A stretch of 64,000 nucleotides of DNA. It comes from Erythroxylum novogranatense (taxonomy: Eukaryota; Streptophyta; Magnoliopsida; Malpighiales; Erythroxylaceae). Position 1 is the stretch's first letter, and every line of letters starts with the position of its first letter. The DNA is taken from contig CM057229.1 in assembly GCA_029891385.1 (NCBI GenBank), positions 3,039,001 to 3,103,000 of the forward strand, given 5' to 3'. The position numbers and the translations under genes are program-made. Below the pieces are notes generated by a model. It made no database searches. It was not told the origin of the DNA and was given only the letters and a program-made list of their open reading frames with translations. Below are positions 23,261 to 34,694 of this stretch, piece after piece.

Positions 23261-25030
23261 AAAGATAGAATAAGAATAAGATTGCTGTTAAAGATGGTAT
23301 TGAGATATTGTATAATTAAGAAGAGCTGAGTTTTGATTGAGAATAAGTTTCCAAATGGTTTTGGTGTGTATAAGTTTGAATAAGATTGAGTAAAATGGAA
23401 AAGAAAAAAAGAAATTTTTATACCGGATTTGGAATGTCTTAAGGTTTCCAACGCGATAAGTTTTTGAAAGTACATGTTTCGAGAGTCAATTGGAGTGTAA
23501 GTAGCATTAACGAATGTGAGTAAGTGAAGACATGAGATAAATACATCTTTAAATAAGATGTAAGGATTTTGGTTGGTATACCGGGGCGTAGAGTAAAAGA
23601 AATTGCTTAATGCCTCATTGAGCCATAGTATCGAGGATGCATTGACCATAGAACTTTTTAAGATAGATGTGGAAATTGATTTTTCCTGAGGTATTAAGAA
23701 TGACCAATAAGTACTCATGGACAATAGGTGAGTGACAATATTGAGGTTTGTACCAAGAAATCACTGGAATAGGGTCAGAAAGCCGGGTAATTTAGTTATG
23801 ACCAATGAAGGTAGGTTTTCCATGACCAGTAGCTAAGATCATAAACTATTCTCTCGATTTAACAATGGAATATGAAAATTCTTCCATTGTCCAGAGGTCA
23901 AAGGCCCCTCGCTTGACTCAAGTGGGTTGCGTCAGAAAGGAACCGATTGATGCAACGGAGGGAATTTTGAAACAAGATGACAGGTCTCTAAGAAAAGTTG
24001 TGATGTGCTGTCTTCTTTAGTGAAAAAAAGAGATAAATAAATGGTGAGGCAAAAGTGAATATTGGAGTTACATCCATAGCAAAGACTCAAGTATAAGAGT
24101 TAGAAAAGGGTATTGGGAGTGTATATATATTATGGTGTTGATGTAAAGTATCCAACTATATAAGAGGATTTCAACATATTGAGGAGACATTCTTGTAAAT
24201 GTGAGGTAAATTTTGGTCCACATCATAGTCTGTGTAAATATGTTTGGGAACCACAAATGATATCTGATGAAGGGGTTTCCAACACAGGAAGTTATGTTTG
24301 TAGATAAATTGAAAAGTGTGGAGCAACAGGTATAAATGAACAGACATTAGAATAAGTCAATGTGGAATCATCGAGAAATTGAAAGAATTGCTGAAATTCG
24401 TCGAGAAAGAGGAAGTCCAATGAACAATTGAGGACAACATGTGATAATACTACCGTATTGAGGAATTAGTTACTCAGGGAATGACAAGAATTAAATTTGA
24501 GCACAATGAGTTTGAGGTTATATCTATTGGAGTTAACCATACCCCGATATGATTATGACATTGAAGGTTAATGTGATCCAAGCAACATGATACCAATAAA
24601 TGACTATGATCATATTGACAACTGAGGATGAAATTTTGAATACTTGAGGGAAAAGATGTAAGCCGCGTCAGTGATAAATGAAAACAAAATAGTTAGAGTG
24701 TTAAGTGATTTGGAGATTTTGAAGTATATAAAATAGAGGTTACCAATTGAGATCAAGAGGGAATTGGTTGTAATGTATAAGGTGATTTTGTGTACCTAGA
24801 GATAAATATAGTTGCATGAGCTAAATAAGGAGACATGACTTGAAAAAAAAATTCTGCAATAATAGTGGGTTTGAAAGCCTAGAATTATGATGTGGACAGA
24901 AACATATGAGATATACATATGACTAGACAGATTAGTAGAGATTAAGGTCAGACTGGAATTGGAAAAGATTGAAAGGATTGTGCTGAGGAACCTATCATAA
25001 TAAAGCGAATGTTTCAATCAACAGTATCGA
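23261..25030 (+). pseudogene. Element D internal region: fossil pol, non-coding
   Basis: Aligns over its length with the E internal regions (blocks around GAGATAAATACATCT, GTATCGAGGATGCATTGACCA, GTAGGTTTTCCATGAC, GGGTTTCCAACACAGGAAGTTATG) and with A and G. The RT core corresponds to 24570-24650 (ACCAATAAATGACTATGATC, where G has ATCAATTAGTGACTGTGATC). It is too decayed to name residues. The long minus frame at 23254-23724 is an antisense by-product. Confidence 0.6.
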
Positions 25031-25580
25031 AAGTGAGTCTCATATGCACGTATAAAATAGGAAAATATGAATGTGGACTTCTGTAAATGTGTGAATGTGA
25101 AATTTTGGTGAATGTGTTTTATGAGATAATGTTAGATGTATTCAAATTGTGTTATGTGACTGAGTGGACCATCGATGATGGTTAACTCACTGAGTTCGCA
25201 AAACTCACCCAAAATTTGTAATTATTTTTCAGGACTCAGAAGAATACCCCGTTAGATAACGGGTGTATAATGCGAGAAGAAGTCGGGATCAGTTCACGTC
25301 TGTATTAGTGTCTCATAAAATTGTATTTCTTTTGAAGTTTTGTAAAATCATTTTGTAAAGTCAACGGACTGAAATAAATTGTATTTAGGAAAAGGGCCCC
25401 TGTGACCAATGTACTTATGAATGATTGTATGTTTATTGATTTCCGCTTCATGTATGTTTGTGTTTTAAAAAAAATATACTGAGTTTAGACTGAGTGATGT
25501 AGCACTCCACCCTTGCAAGGCATGGACTCAGATATGACCATCGATGTCGGGTTCGGGTTAAGCGGGAGTGGGGTGTTACA
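25031..25580 (+). repeat. Element D 3' LTR, 3' half only
   Basis: Begins abruptly in mid-LTR sequence (GAAAGTGAGTCTCATATGC, as in LTR G at 33240). It contains GAGTTCGCAAAACTCACCCA, TTTTTCAG (AG at 25231-25232), AGAAGAATACCCCGTT, and ends GGAGTGGGGTGTTACA at 25580. The 5' half is deleted and joined to the internal region. The predicted target duplication is aaggt (25581-25585). Confidence 0.75.
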
Positions 25581-26234
25581 AAGGTCGATCTAGAGAAAGC
25601 TTATGACAGATTGTCATGGGATTTCATTCAAGATACTTTATTCGACATTGGCATTCCCGAGTCACTGATTAATCTCATTATGAAGTGCATTTCTTCCTCG
25701 GTTTCCCTCCAAATAAGGTGGAGTGGTGAACTTAGTGAGGCCTTTAGCCCTTCCCGAGGTATTCGTCAGGGTGACCCCATATCGCCCTACCTCTTCGTCC
25801 TATGTATGGAACATTTAGGGCAAACAATTACGTAAGCCGTGAGACAAGGCTGATGGCAGCCTATCAAATTGAGTAAAAATGGGCTGCCAATTTCTCACTT
25901 ATTCTTTGCTGACGATCTCATTCTTTTCTCAGAAGCCTTTATAGATCAAGTGGACGTGATTCGGGATACCCTAAATTCTTTCTGTGTTGCTTCAGGGAAA
26001 CACGTTAGTCAGGATAAATCTCGGTGCTATTATTCCAAAAATATTACCACCTTGACGTCCCACTATTTAAGCAGTGCTCTCGGTTTCATACAAACAAATG
26101 ACCTAGGACGTTACCTCGAAGTTCCACTTTTGCACGAATGAGTGACCAAGAGAACTTATCAATACATTTTGGACAAGGTTCACCAACGATTAACGGGATG
26201 GTCTGCCAAACTTTTGTCCTTTGCAGGTCGTATC
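25581..26234 (+). pseudogene. LINE (L1-type) reverse transcriptase fragment
   Basis: Non-LTR retrotransposon RT read in one frame. It shows KVDLEKAYDRLSWDFI, SPSRGIRQGDPISPYLFVLCME, then LPISHLFFADDLILFSEA with the catalytic FADD, CVASGKHVSQDKSRCYYSKN, and RLTGWSAKLLSFAGRI. In-frame stops TAA (25833), TGA (25851) and TGA (26139, where Arg CGA is expected) show it is dead. It is truncated on the left by the D LTR and on the right by the H LTR, so it is the oldest layer of the nest. N-terminal endonuclease and C-terminal parts are outside. Confidence 0.92.
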
Positions 26235-26944
26235 TGTGACGCCCTAATACCTCCTGGGAGGATATAGGGACGTCACGTAGACAACATATCATGCATGCGT
26301 ACATAATCGAGACAAAACCAATAAATACGAAACATTCATCAACATTTCACAAAATCATAGCATCCAAAAATGAACATTTTCAAAACATACGAACATATCA
26401 TAATTTCAGAAACTAGCCTGAATTAGGGTTATTACAAACCTTCAAATAAATCCAAAGTCATATACATCAAAGACAAACCAAAACAAACTCCAAAAATACA
26501 ATTTTAACAAAACAAGACTTGGACGTCATTGACCATTGGGGTTGACTTGTCACAGTCTTTATGTCCTTCTCTCTGAACCTACACGGGGCAAATCCACTAT
26601 GTTAAACATATAACTTAGTGAGTAATAACTAATCTATGCTTAAACTGACAACTAAATAGACATAATTATGATATATCAGAAGCATGCATTAACAATTTAT
26701 CGAAACGATCAATTCAACATATTATATTGGATCTCAAACAGATTGTACAGAAAATAGAACTGAGTCTTAAGAGAGGGTATAAACCCTTCATAATCAGAAC
26801 ACAATTTCTTGTTTATATCAGAGTCAAACAGAAATCAGAATACAAAATCATATAACTGTTAAATCCATTTACAGAAGCAGGTAATGAGACTTATAGAGGA
26901 GATACCATGATTGGTATCAAGAGGAGAGACATATGTCTCGATAT

Positions 26945-27020
26945 CATGAGACATCGAAGTGTCAATACAGGAGACACCGGAGTGTCGATACAGGAGACAC
27001 CGAGGTGTCAATAACAGGAG
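26945..27020. repeat. Short tandem repeat in H LTR (about 23 bp)
   Basis: Three to four copies of GGAGACACCGGAGTGTCGATA with point changes; GACAC and GTGTC arms could pair. Confidence 0.65.
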
Positions 27021-27239
27021 CAACTGCATACCCTTCTAGGTATGCCTATTTACCCACAATTAGGACTCAATAGTTTAAAAACAAAACAAGATCATTTCAT
27101 ACATTACATATGCAAAGCAAGTAGTCAATCATATTCATATGAAAAAGCACTTCAATAACTCATTTATCAATCAGTACCTTAGACCTTCATGTCCGGAATC
27201 AATACACAATTCAGTACACATTCATCAATATCAATTTTA

Positions 27240-27410
27240 GGTTACTCACAAAATTTACTATCTAAATTACTTACACAAAATACCGTCTAAGATTACTTAT
27301 ACAAAATACCATTTAAAATTACTTACATAAAATATCATCTAAGATTACTTACACAAAATGCCGTCTAAAATTACTTACACAAAATATCGTCTAAGATTAC
27401 TTACACAAGA
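27240..27410. repeat. 26-bp tandem repeat in H LTR
   Basis: About six copies of an ATTACTTACACAAAATACCG-TCTAAG unit, 1-4 substitutions apart. Confidence 0.85.
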
Positions 27411-28106
27411 TCCCTTATTGTTTATTTCCTCGAAGTCTCGGCAATATCTAGAATCGGTTGCTCAATGCGTTCCTCTTGTTTTTAGAAAAATCCCCAAGGT
27501 TTCGGTGATGGTTGAGGAGCAAGACTAGAGAGATTAGGACAAACTTATATAACAGCTGGACCAACTTCTTTGTGTTGAAAAGTACAATACTAATGTAGGG
27601 ATAAAAAAACTAGTGTTTTGGTGAAGAAGATTCAGTGATTTTTCAAAGGACACCCACATAGGCTGAAGAACAATAAAGCTTCTGTGATTTTTTTCCTCTC
27701 CAGCACAAGTACTAACGTGTGTTATTATCACGTGTATTGCTACCAACATGACACATGGCTCATTTCATATGAGCCATTTGTCATGCATATAGAGTGTTAG
27801 CAACATGTCATTAAGCCATTGATCTATTTCTCTTGATAATCCAAAATTTCAAAAAAATTTCAAAAATTTCAAAAAATTCCAAAATAATGCCAATAATTTT
27901 GAAATAAATTTTCATCACTAATAAACCACAATTCTCACCTTAATCAAAATTATAAAACCAAATACATCCGAAATTGTCATGAATACATACACAAAAATTG
28001 TATGCGTCCAAAATGCTTATGCATAAATAAGCAAGTATTCAAATATGCAAAGCATAAAAGGTACTGAATTTCCTTAATAATCTAACCCCTAGCATGGGGT
28101 GTTACA

Positions 28107-28120
28107 AATCTTCCCTCCTT
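28107..28120 (-). promoter_or_regulatory. Polypurine tract of element H
   Basis: Minus-strand AAGGAGGGAAGATT adjoins the LTR start. Confidence 0.85.
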
Positions 28121-28123
28121 AAG

Positions 28124-28143
28124 AAATTTTGTCCTCGAAATTT
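28124..28143 (-). promoter_or_regulatory. Imperfect pre-PPT hairpin, element H
   Basis: AAATTTCG, AGGA loop, CAAAATTT: seven of eight pairs remain; one CpG position reads CpA. Confidence 0.5.
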
Positions 28144-28600
28144 TAGCTGATTCGAATAGTTGCGAATATTGAGTTTTCATGGTTTCTTCAAGTTCTTATG
28201 TTGCTTCCTCAAGTTTATGATGTTGTCAAAGTACTTTTACCAAAGGCACTGACTTGTTCCTGAGCTGTTTGACTTCTCTGGCTAATATCGAAACTGGCCC
28301 TTCTTTATAAGACAAATCTGGCTGTACCTGAATTTCTTGCACAGGGATCTTGTGTGAAGCATCAGACCGATATCTTCTTAGCATTGAACATGAAACACAT
28401 CATGCAGCCTGGCAAATTCTTCAGGTAGAGCCAATTGATATACTACTGGTCCAATTCTTTTCAGAATTTCATAAGGGCAAATGAATCTCTGACTAAGCTT
28501 ACCCTTCTTTCCAAACTTAAGTATGTGTTTCCATGGTGACACTTTTAAGAATACTTTATCGCCCACTTGATACTCAATATCTTTCCTTTTTAGATCAGCA
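28144..28600 (-). pseudogene. pol: Element H integrase C-terminus and chromodomain-like tail
   Basis: Minus strand. GDKVFLKVSPWK (28500-28566), LSQRFICPYEILKRIGPVVYQLALP and LHDVFHV are the integrase C-terminal (GPY/F-type) region. Decayed pieces follow that read SLCKKFRYSQICL and LEETMKTQYSQLFES, the latter matching the end of the chromodomain segment in B. Stops and shifts interrupt it from 28378 downward. Confidence 0.8.
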
Positions 28601-29340
28601 TAAGAACTCTACCTATCACTGGCAACTTTCAATTTTTACTGAATAATCTGAATCTTCTCTTCAGTATTTTTCACAATTTCTGCCCGATCATCTTGTTTTC
28701 ACTTAACTCAGTCCAACATACCGGGGTTCTACATTTCCACCATACAACGCTTCATAAGGTGTCATACCAATGCTCGTCTGATAACTGTTATTGTAAGCAA
28801 ACTCCATCAAAGTCATATAATTATCCCAACTCTTGGAAAACTCCAACACACAACCCTACAACATATCTTCTAATATCTGTATAACTCGTTCAGATTGTCC
28901 ATCAATTTGGGGATGGAAAGCAGTACTAAACTTAACCCAAGTACCCAATGCTTCCTGTAGACTTTTCCAAAATCTTGAAGTAAATCGAGGATCACGATCA
29001 GAGATAATAGACAAAGGTATTCCATGCAGCCTCACTATCTCATTCACATACAAATCTGTAAGCCTATCCAAAGAGTAGTCAGGACGAACAGGAAGAAAAT
29101 GAGCATATTTAGTAAACTTATCTACAATTACCCATATTGCATCATCCTTCCTTTAAGTGAGAGGAAGTCCAGTGACAAAGTCTATAGTAATGTTATCCCA
29201 TTTCCACTGAGGAATAGAAATAGGTTGTAACAAATCAGATTGAACCTAGTGCTCAGCTTTAACCTGATGGCATGTTAGATATTTAACCACATAATCCACA
29301 ACATCCCATTTCATACCTGACTACCAATAATACTGCTTCA
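28601..29340 (-). pseudogene. pol: Element H integrase, zinc-binding and catalytic domains
   Basis: Minus strand. YLTCHQVKAEH is the remnant of the Cys pair (one Cys replaced), DAIWVIVDKFTKYAHFLP carries the first Asp, IISDRDPRFTSRFW the second, HPQIDGQSERVIQILE the Glu, and NNSYQTSIGMTPYEALYG closes the core. Several TAG/TAA codons and small indels (for example after ILEDML at about 28858) disable it. The motif set is the same as in B, with enough differences to be another lineage. Confidence 0.9.
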
Positions 29341-30046
29341 AATCCTGATACATCTTGTTTCCACTTGGATGTATAGTAAATACTGTATTATGGGCCTCAA
29401 ACAACAACTTCCTCTTCAATTCATCATTAGCTGGCACACACAGTCGATCCTTATAATACAATTCACCATCACCTTGCACAAAAAAATCAGATTATTTTCC
29501 TTCCTGAGTAGCCAAGATAAGTTGTTGTAACTTATCATCAATTCTCTGAGCATCACAAATTTCTTGCCTCAACTTAGGTCTTGCTCTCAACTGAGCTATT
29601 AAAGCTCCATCAGATTTCCCATTCACCTCGCTTCACTGATAATGCTGAAATTCTTTTCCGACTCAAAACATTTGTCACAATATTAGCCTTACCTGGGTGA
29701 TAATCCACAATACAATCATAGTCCTTAAACAGTTCCAACCAAAGCCGTTGTCTCAGATTGAGTTCTTTCTAAGTAAACAGATACTTCAGACTCTTATGAT
29801 CTGTGAAAATTTTACACCTTTCACCATACAAGTAGTGTCGCCAAATTTTCAAGGAAAACACTACCACTGCAAACTCCAGATCATGAGTAGGGTAGTTCTG
29901 TTCATGAATCTTTAGTTGCCTAGAGGTATAAGCAACTACTTTTCCTTCCTGCATCAAAACACAACCTAAACCTATTCCAGATGCATCACTAAACAAAACA
30001 TACTCCTTACTAGAAATAGGTTGGACCAATACATGAGCTTTAGTAA
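29341..30046 (-). pseudogene. pol: Element H RNase H, cut by insertion of G
   Basis: Minus strand from 30046 down: [25 protein letters not shown] holds the first catalytic Asp; then [37 protein letters not shown], a TAG, and YHPGKANIVTNVLSRK. The linker toward integrase (FEAHNTVFTIHPSGNKMY) follows at 29340-29480. The RT that should precede it is separated by G and would lie right of the window. The predicted G duplication is agtaa (30042-30046). Confidence 0.9.
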
Positions 30047-30702
30047 TGTAACATCCCGTCCCCATATTAAGGGTTGTGACCCGAAATTTCAGTACATGCA
30101 AGCTCAAAGAGAAATTAAGACAATGCATTTTCTTACTCATGCATCATGTTAGCATATATGCACATAAATACAGAATGTTTTCACATAAAAAGTGGTACAT
30201 GCATTCATTGACAACTTCTGGGTATAAATGATATTAAATGTGATTTGATTGAAAATGAGAAGTGGAAGGAGTAGAAAGAGTGATTTTAGTATGAGTTGTG
30301 AGAAGGAAAGATTTAGAAACAAGATTGGTAGTGATCTGGAAAAATATTCACTAAATATGCTTCAGTCTTTTAGCCATAACGTTTTCTGTGGTTGTCCAAA
30401 TGAGATGCTTATTAATTTGAATTAAACTAGAGATATATGGATACATTTTTGATGAAGACATCGAATTTTAATTCTGTGTCTAAGAGTCCCAAATATTGTC
30501 ATGAAGTGAAGAATTGGGTGCAGTATTGGTGTATGAATGAAAAATTTGTCTTCGGCCTTTAGGGGCAAATGTGGGATTGATAAAGATGGATTTTGACAAA
30601 ATTTCCTTATGGAAAGTTGTATATATTTCCTTTATCTTTCCAACGGTATAAAGTTTGTAAATTTTGGACATTGGAGTCAAAAATTATGCTTCTTATAAGT
30701 GG

Positions 30703-30925
30703 AGGCATTCTAGACGCAAAAAGTAGACACAAAAAAGCAGATGCAAAAAGCATATGAAAAAAAAGGCAGACTCAAAAAGTAGACGCAAAAAGTAAATTCA
30801 AAAAGCAGACGCAAAAAAGCAGACGTAAAAAGTAGACACAAAAAGCAGACGCAAAAATGAGACGATAGAACTAAGACGAAAGGAAAGTGAGACGATGCAA
30901 AAGTGAGATGATACAGAAGTTAGAC
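30703..30925. repeat. GCAGACGCAAAAA short tandem array in LTR G
   Basis: About fifteen degenerate 10-13 bp units of RCAGACGCAAAAA grading into TGAGACGATR units. Confidence 0.8.
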
Positions 30926-33049
30926 GATAGCATTGGCCTTCGAGGTCTTCATGAAAGTTTTAGATACAGAAGTCCTCATTCCAATGGTCTAAAAACAAAG
31001 TCAATTGGACCTCTTTAGCAAAAGTTATGGCATTCGTACTGAGACATGTACATTTCAGGTGAGGATATGAACATGTTGGATTGTTTTAGCCGTAACTTCT
31101 TCTCTAGACCTCCAAATGACTTGATTCTTGAACCGTTGGATTGGTAAGAACTTTATATATATCTCCACCAAAAATCGAAGTTATCTTAATTTTATGGAGG
31201 GAGATTAAGTGAAAAGAGTGGGACGGATATAGTGAGGGTGCTCTCAAAGGATATGAACTGGTGTTATCTTACTGGACATACTTCAGTATTTTGATGTTTT
31301 CTGGAACAGTAGAAGTCCAAATGAGATGATTTTTATTTTATGGTAAACTAGAAAGATAAGGCTACAACTTATATGGAGAAATTAAATTTTAAATCCGACT
31401 CTAAGAGTTTCAAGTTTTGGGCGGAAGTTGTGTATAGTGTACTGTTTTGGACAAGAGCAGTCAAAAAATGTTTAAAGTATATCTTTTGAATCACTAAACC
31501 AAATTGAATGGTTTCGGTTGCATTAGAAACTCAAGACAACGGAGGGTGTTTTGGATAAAAGTGTTATGTAAGAATGGTCAAGACACTTAAGTTTAAAAGA
31601 ACATAAGCTTATAGGGAAGGATAAAATGGACTTTTTGGACTCATTAATGGCATAATTGGAAAAAGAAGTGTTGTCTTGCTTATAAAGAGAGAAGAACTAC
31701 AGGAATGAGAAGATTATAGAGAACAAAATGTGTGGATGAGAAAAGAGATAAGAGAGAGAAAACATGGAAAAGAATGAGAGAGAGAAAGAAGAGAAACCAG
31801 CTAGGGTTTCATTTGTGTTAACCTTCAAGAGAGATTTTGAAGTGTTCAAGAATAGAATAAGAAAGAGGAAGAAAAGAGCTTCCATTTGAGCTGAAGATCT
31901 CTTCATTTGGTGAAGAATCAAGGTATGATTAGTTGAATCTTTGAATCATTGTAAAGATTCTAGTTTATGGAGTTTAGAAAATGCTCGAGTTTGAATATTC
32001 TAGAATCAATTTCAGTGATTATGCATTGTGGGATCTTAAAGTGGATTCCTATTGAATGAGATTTGGTTTGTCTTAGGAAATTAAGAGAATCCTACATAAG
32101 TGTGTTTATGAGTATAAAGTGCCAAACCATGAATGGGAATTGGATGTTATGAGATCATATGAGGTTAGAAAAGAGATGATGAGAAATTAAGTTATGATAT
32201 AAAGTAATCAAGTGTTCTTGAGAAGTAAGCTTATGAATAAGTTAGACTCATGCAAAGGTTGAAGATTGAAAGAAGAATTTAGAATGATCATGTACCAATG
32301 AAGTGTATGAAACGTATATGAATTATGAAATGAAATGAGCATAAAGTTTATATTAGAACATATACCCGAGATTGTCATTGAGCATGCATTATACAGAGTC
32401 CATTATTACAATTGTGCATAAATGAATGTTATTATGTGTACAATTATTGATGAGTGTACAATATGTGTCTTGCATAAATATGTTGTGCAGGTCAAGTGCC
32501 CGTATTCAGGCGTTCCCAGAAATTAAAAGCAAATGCTAATCTGAAGCATACTGGAGTAGACCTAGATGGTCTTACTTTATTGTTTGTTAATTAAATTCTT
32601 GTATTATTTTACTATTGGATGATTGTGTAAATGTGATTAAATATGTTGGGTTTCGAACAGGAGGTCCGATGATTGACTTGGATATTGAAGTGTTATTTGT
32701 TTGTGAATTGGAAGAACTAAATGTATTGAGTGATTGCTATGTGTTTCTTGAATGTGTAAATTGCATGCAAGTGAAAGTGTGATTTCTCAACTATCTGTTG
32801 CATACCAGACTACGGTCCGCTGATAAGAGAATATAAGTGAATAAGAGCATGCAATTATGAGTGATGCATTTTAATGCCTATGAATGACGGTTGAATTCTC
32901 AACACTAAGGTTAAATTCCGGACTAAGGTCCGATGATATGGGAATGAATGTGTTTACGAAATTGTGAGTGATGCATTTCATTTCATGAATGCATGTCATG
33001 TAATGGCTATTGTGACTAGAGTAGCCACCGATCAGAGCTACAAGCTCAA

Positions 33050-33210
33050 CGATTAATAAGCCCTATATTGGACAACTATCAATGAGCCCTATATGGGACG
33101 GTTATAAATGAGCCCTATATGGGACAGCTATCAATGAGCCCTAAATGGGACAGTTATCAATGAGCCCTACATGGGACAGTTATCAATGAGCCCTATATAG
33201 GACAGTTCAG
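33050..33210. repeat. 26-bp tandem repeat in LTR G
   Basis: Six copies of an AATGAGCCCTATATGGGACA-GTTATC unit; the E and F LTRs carry related GAGCCC...GGGACAG units in the same place. Confidence 0.88.
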
Positions 33211-33913
33211 GCACTCGGTCACAACAGAGTAACAATTGGAAAGTGAGTCTCATATACACTGAGTATGCATGACATAAATGATTAAATGATATAGAATGTG
33301 AAATAACTGAACAATTTTATGTGATTCAATATGGTTGTTAATGAAATGATATGAATATGGGAAATAATGTGATATAGGAAATAAAGTGAGATTGGTTCAG
33401 TGACTGAATGTGAAATAATATGAACATGTGTGATATTGGAAAAACAATGTGTAATGAAATGTGACTTGCGAAATATATATCTTATGTGATATGTGATGAG
33501 TGAGCCATCGATGATGGTCACTCACTGAGTTCGCAAAACTCACCCAAATTTTATAATTATTTTTCAGGATCAGAAGAATACCCCGTTAAGCCAACGGGAG
33601 TATATTTACAGGATTTAGGTGAAGGATAGAAGTCGGGATCAGTTCGCGTCTGCATTACATGTCTTTATTTATGTAATAAAGTGTATATTTGTATTTGGAA
33701 AATAGGCCCGAGTTGCTATTGGAAATTGTGTATAATGAAATTGTATATGATTGAATGAGGACCCAAAGTAGGCATTGAATTCCGTATATATTGTTTTAAA
33801 AAATGTACCGATTACTGAATGAGTGTTTTAGCACGCCACCCTCGCGGGGCACGAACTTAGATATCATCGTTGATGTCGGGTTCGGGTCGCGTGGGAGTGG
33901 GGTGTTACATATG

Positions 33914-33927
33914 TGGTATTAGAGCCC
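33914..33927 (+). promoter_or_regulatory. Primer binding site of element G (one mismatch)
   Basis: TGGTATTAGAGCCC, with T where other elements have C. Confidence 0.85.
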
Positions 33928-34608
33928 AGAAGTACAATCTTATATGAGCATTCTGAAATATGTGGCAAGTTACATGCACATTAGTCATGTCATAGCAGAC
34001 AGCGACAACTGATCCCCAGTAGGAGTCACATGCATGAGCAATTCCTTAAGAGTTTGAGTTGTTAGAAGCATTGAGAGAAATGATAATCTGACTGAATGTG
34101 AGAAAATAAGGTTTATGGACAATTTGGAAATGAGAAATAGTATCTGGTTTTTCATGATAGATAAGAGTCCCCCACAAAAGGGTGCATATCCTTGAAGGTG
34201 ATATATCCCTTGGGGGTGAAATAAGTGTGAACCGGTATATTGCCATGGATTGATTGAGGAAAATAAGAATATGAATAGAAATGAGGAGACTAATGTGTAT
34301 AGACAGAATGAAATGAAATCATAAAACTGTTATGATCGTAAAAGGGGGAATTTGGAATCGAAATGGTTATATGAGTATTGTGAGAAGAGGTTGTAATTCA
34401 GTATAAGGAGATAGTAGAAAAAAAATTCTTGAGACCAAAAATTCATAATGTTTATGCTTCAGAACTTTTGGATTTGGGTTTGGATATAATAGATAAAGAT
34501 TCAGTGTAATTGTATCGATGGAAGTATTAGTGAATATGAAATCAAAATTTCAATCGGGTGATATGTCCTCAAATGTGATATAAATGTGGATACATTGTCA
34601 TGGATTGA

Positions 34609-34611
34609 TAA

Positions 34612-34694
<83 letters not shown>
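34609..34694. repeat. (AAT)n microsatellite in G interior
   Basis: About 28 uninterrupted trinucleotide units; absent from the aligned place in A (about 3935). Confidence 0.97.

Larger units (their letters stand above)
26235..28106 (-). repeat. Element H 3' LTR (minus strand)
   Basis: On the minus strand it starts TGTAACACCCCATGC at 28106, next to a polypurine tract, and ends GGGCGTCACA at 26235. It is 1872 bp, a different family from the other LTRs. It contains a 22-bp triple repeat (26945-27020) and a 26-bp tandem array (27240-27410). The H duplication should be gtatc (26230-26234). Confidence 0.85.
30047..33909 (+). repeat. Element G 5' LTR
   Basis: The 3863-bp LTR begins TGTAACATCCCGTCCCC and ends GGAGTGGGGTGTTACA. 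It contains a GCAGACGC array (30703-30925), a GA-rich tract (31685-31870) before a donor-like AAGGTATGA (GT at 31923), an acceptor-like TTGTGCAG (AG at 32489-32490) with a decayed downstream donor (about 32563), a 26-bp array (33050-33210), and a TTTTTCAG acceptor (AG at 33566-33567). No real gene is present. Confidence 0.87.

Noticed and set aside
23254..23724. 156-residue minus-strand frame in D
   Set aside because: Antisense to the fossil interior; no recognisable domain and closed in the matching E sequence.
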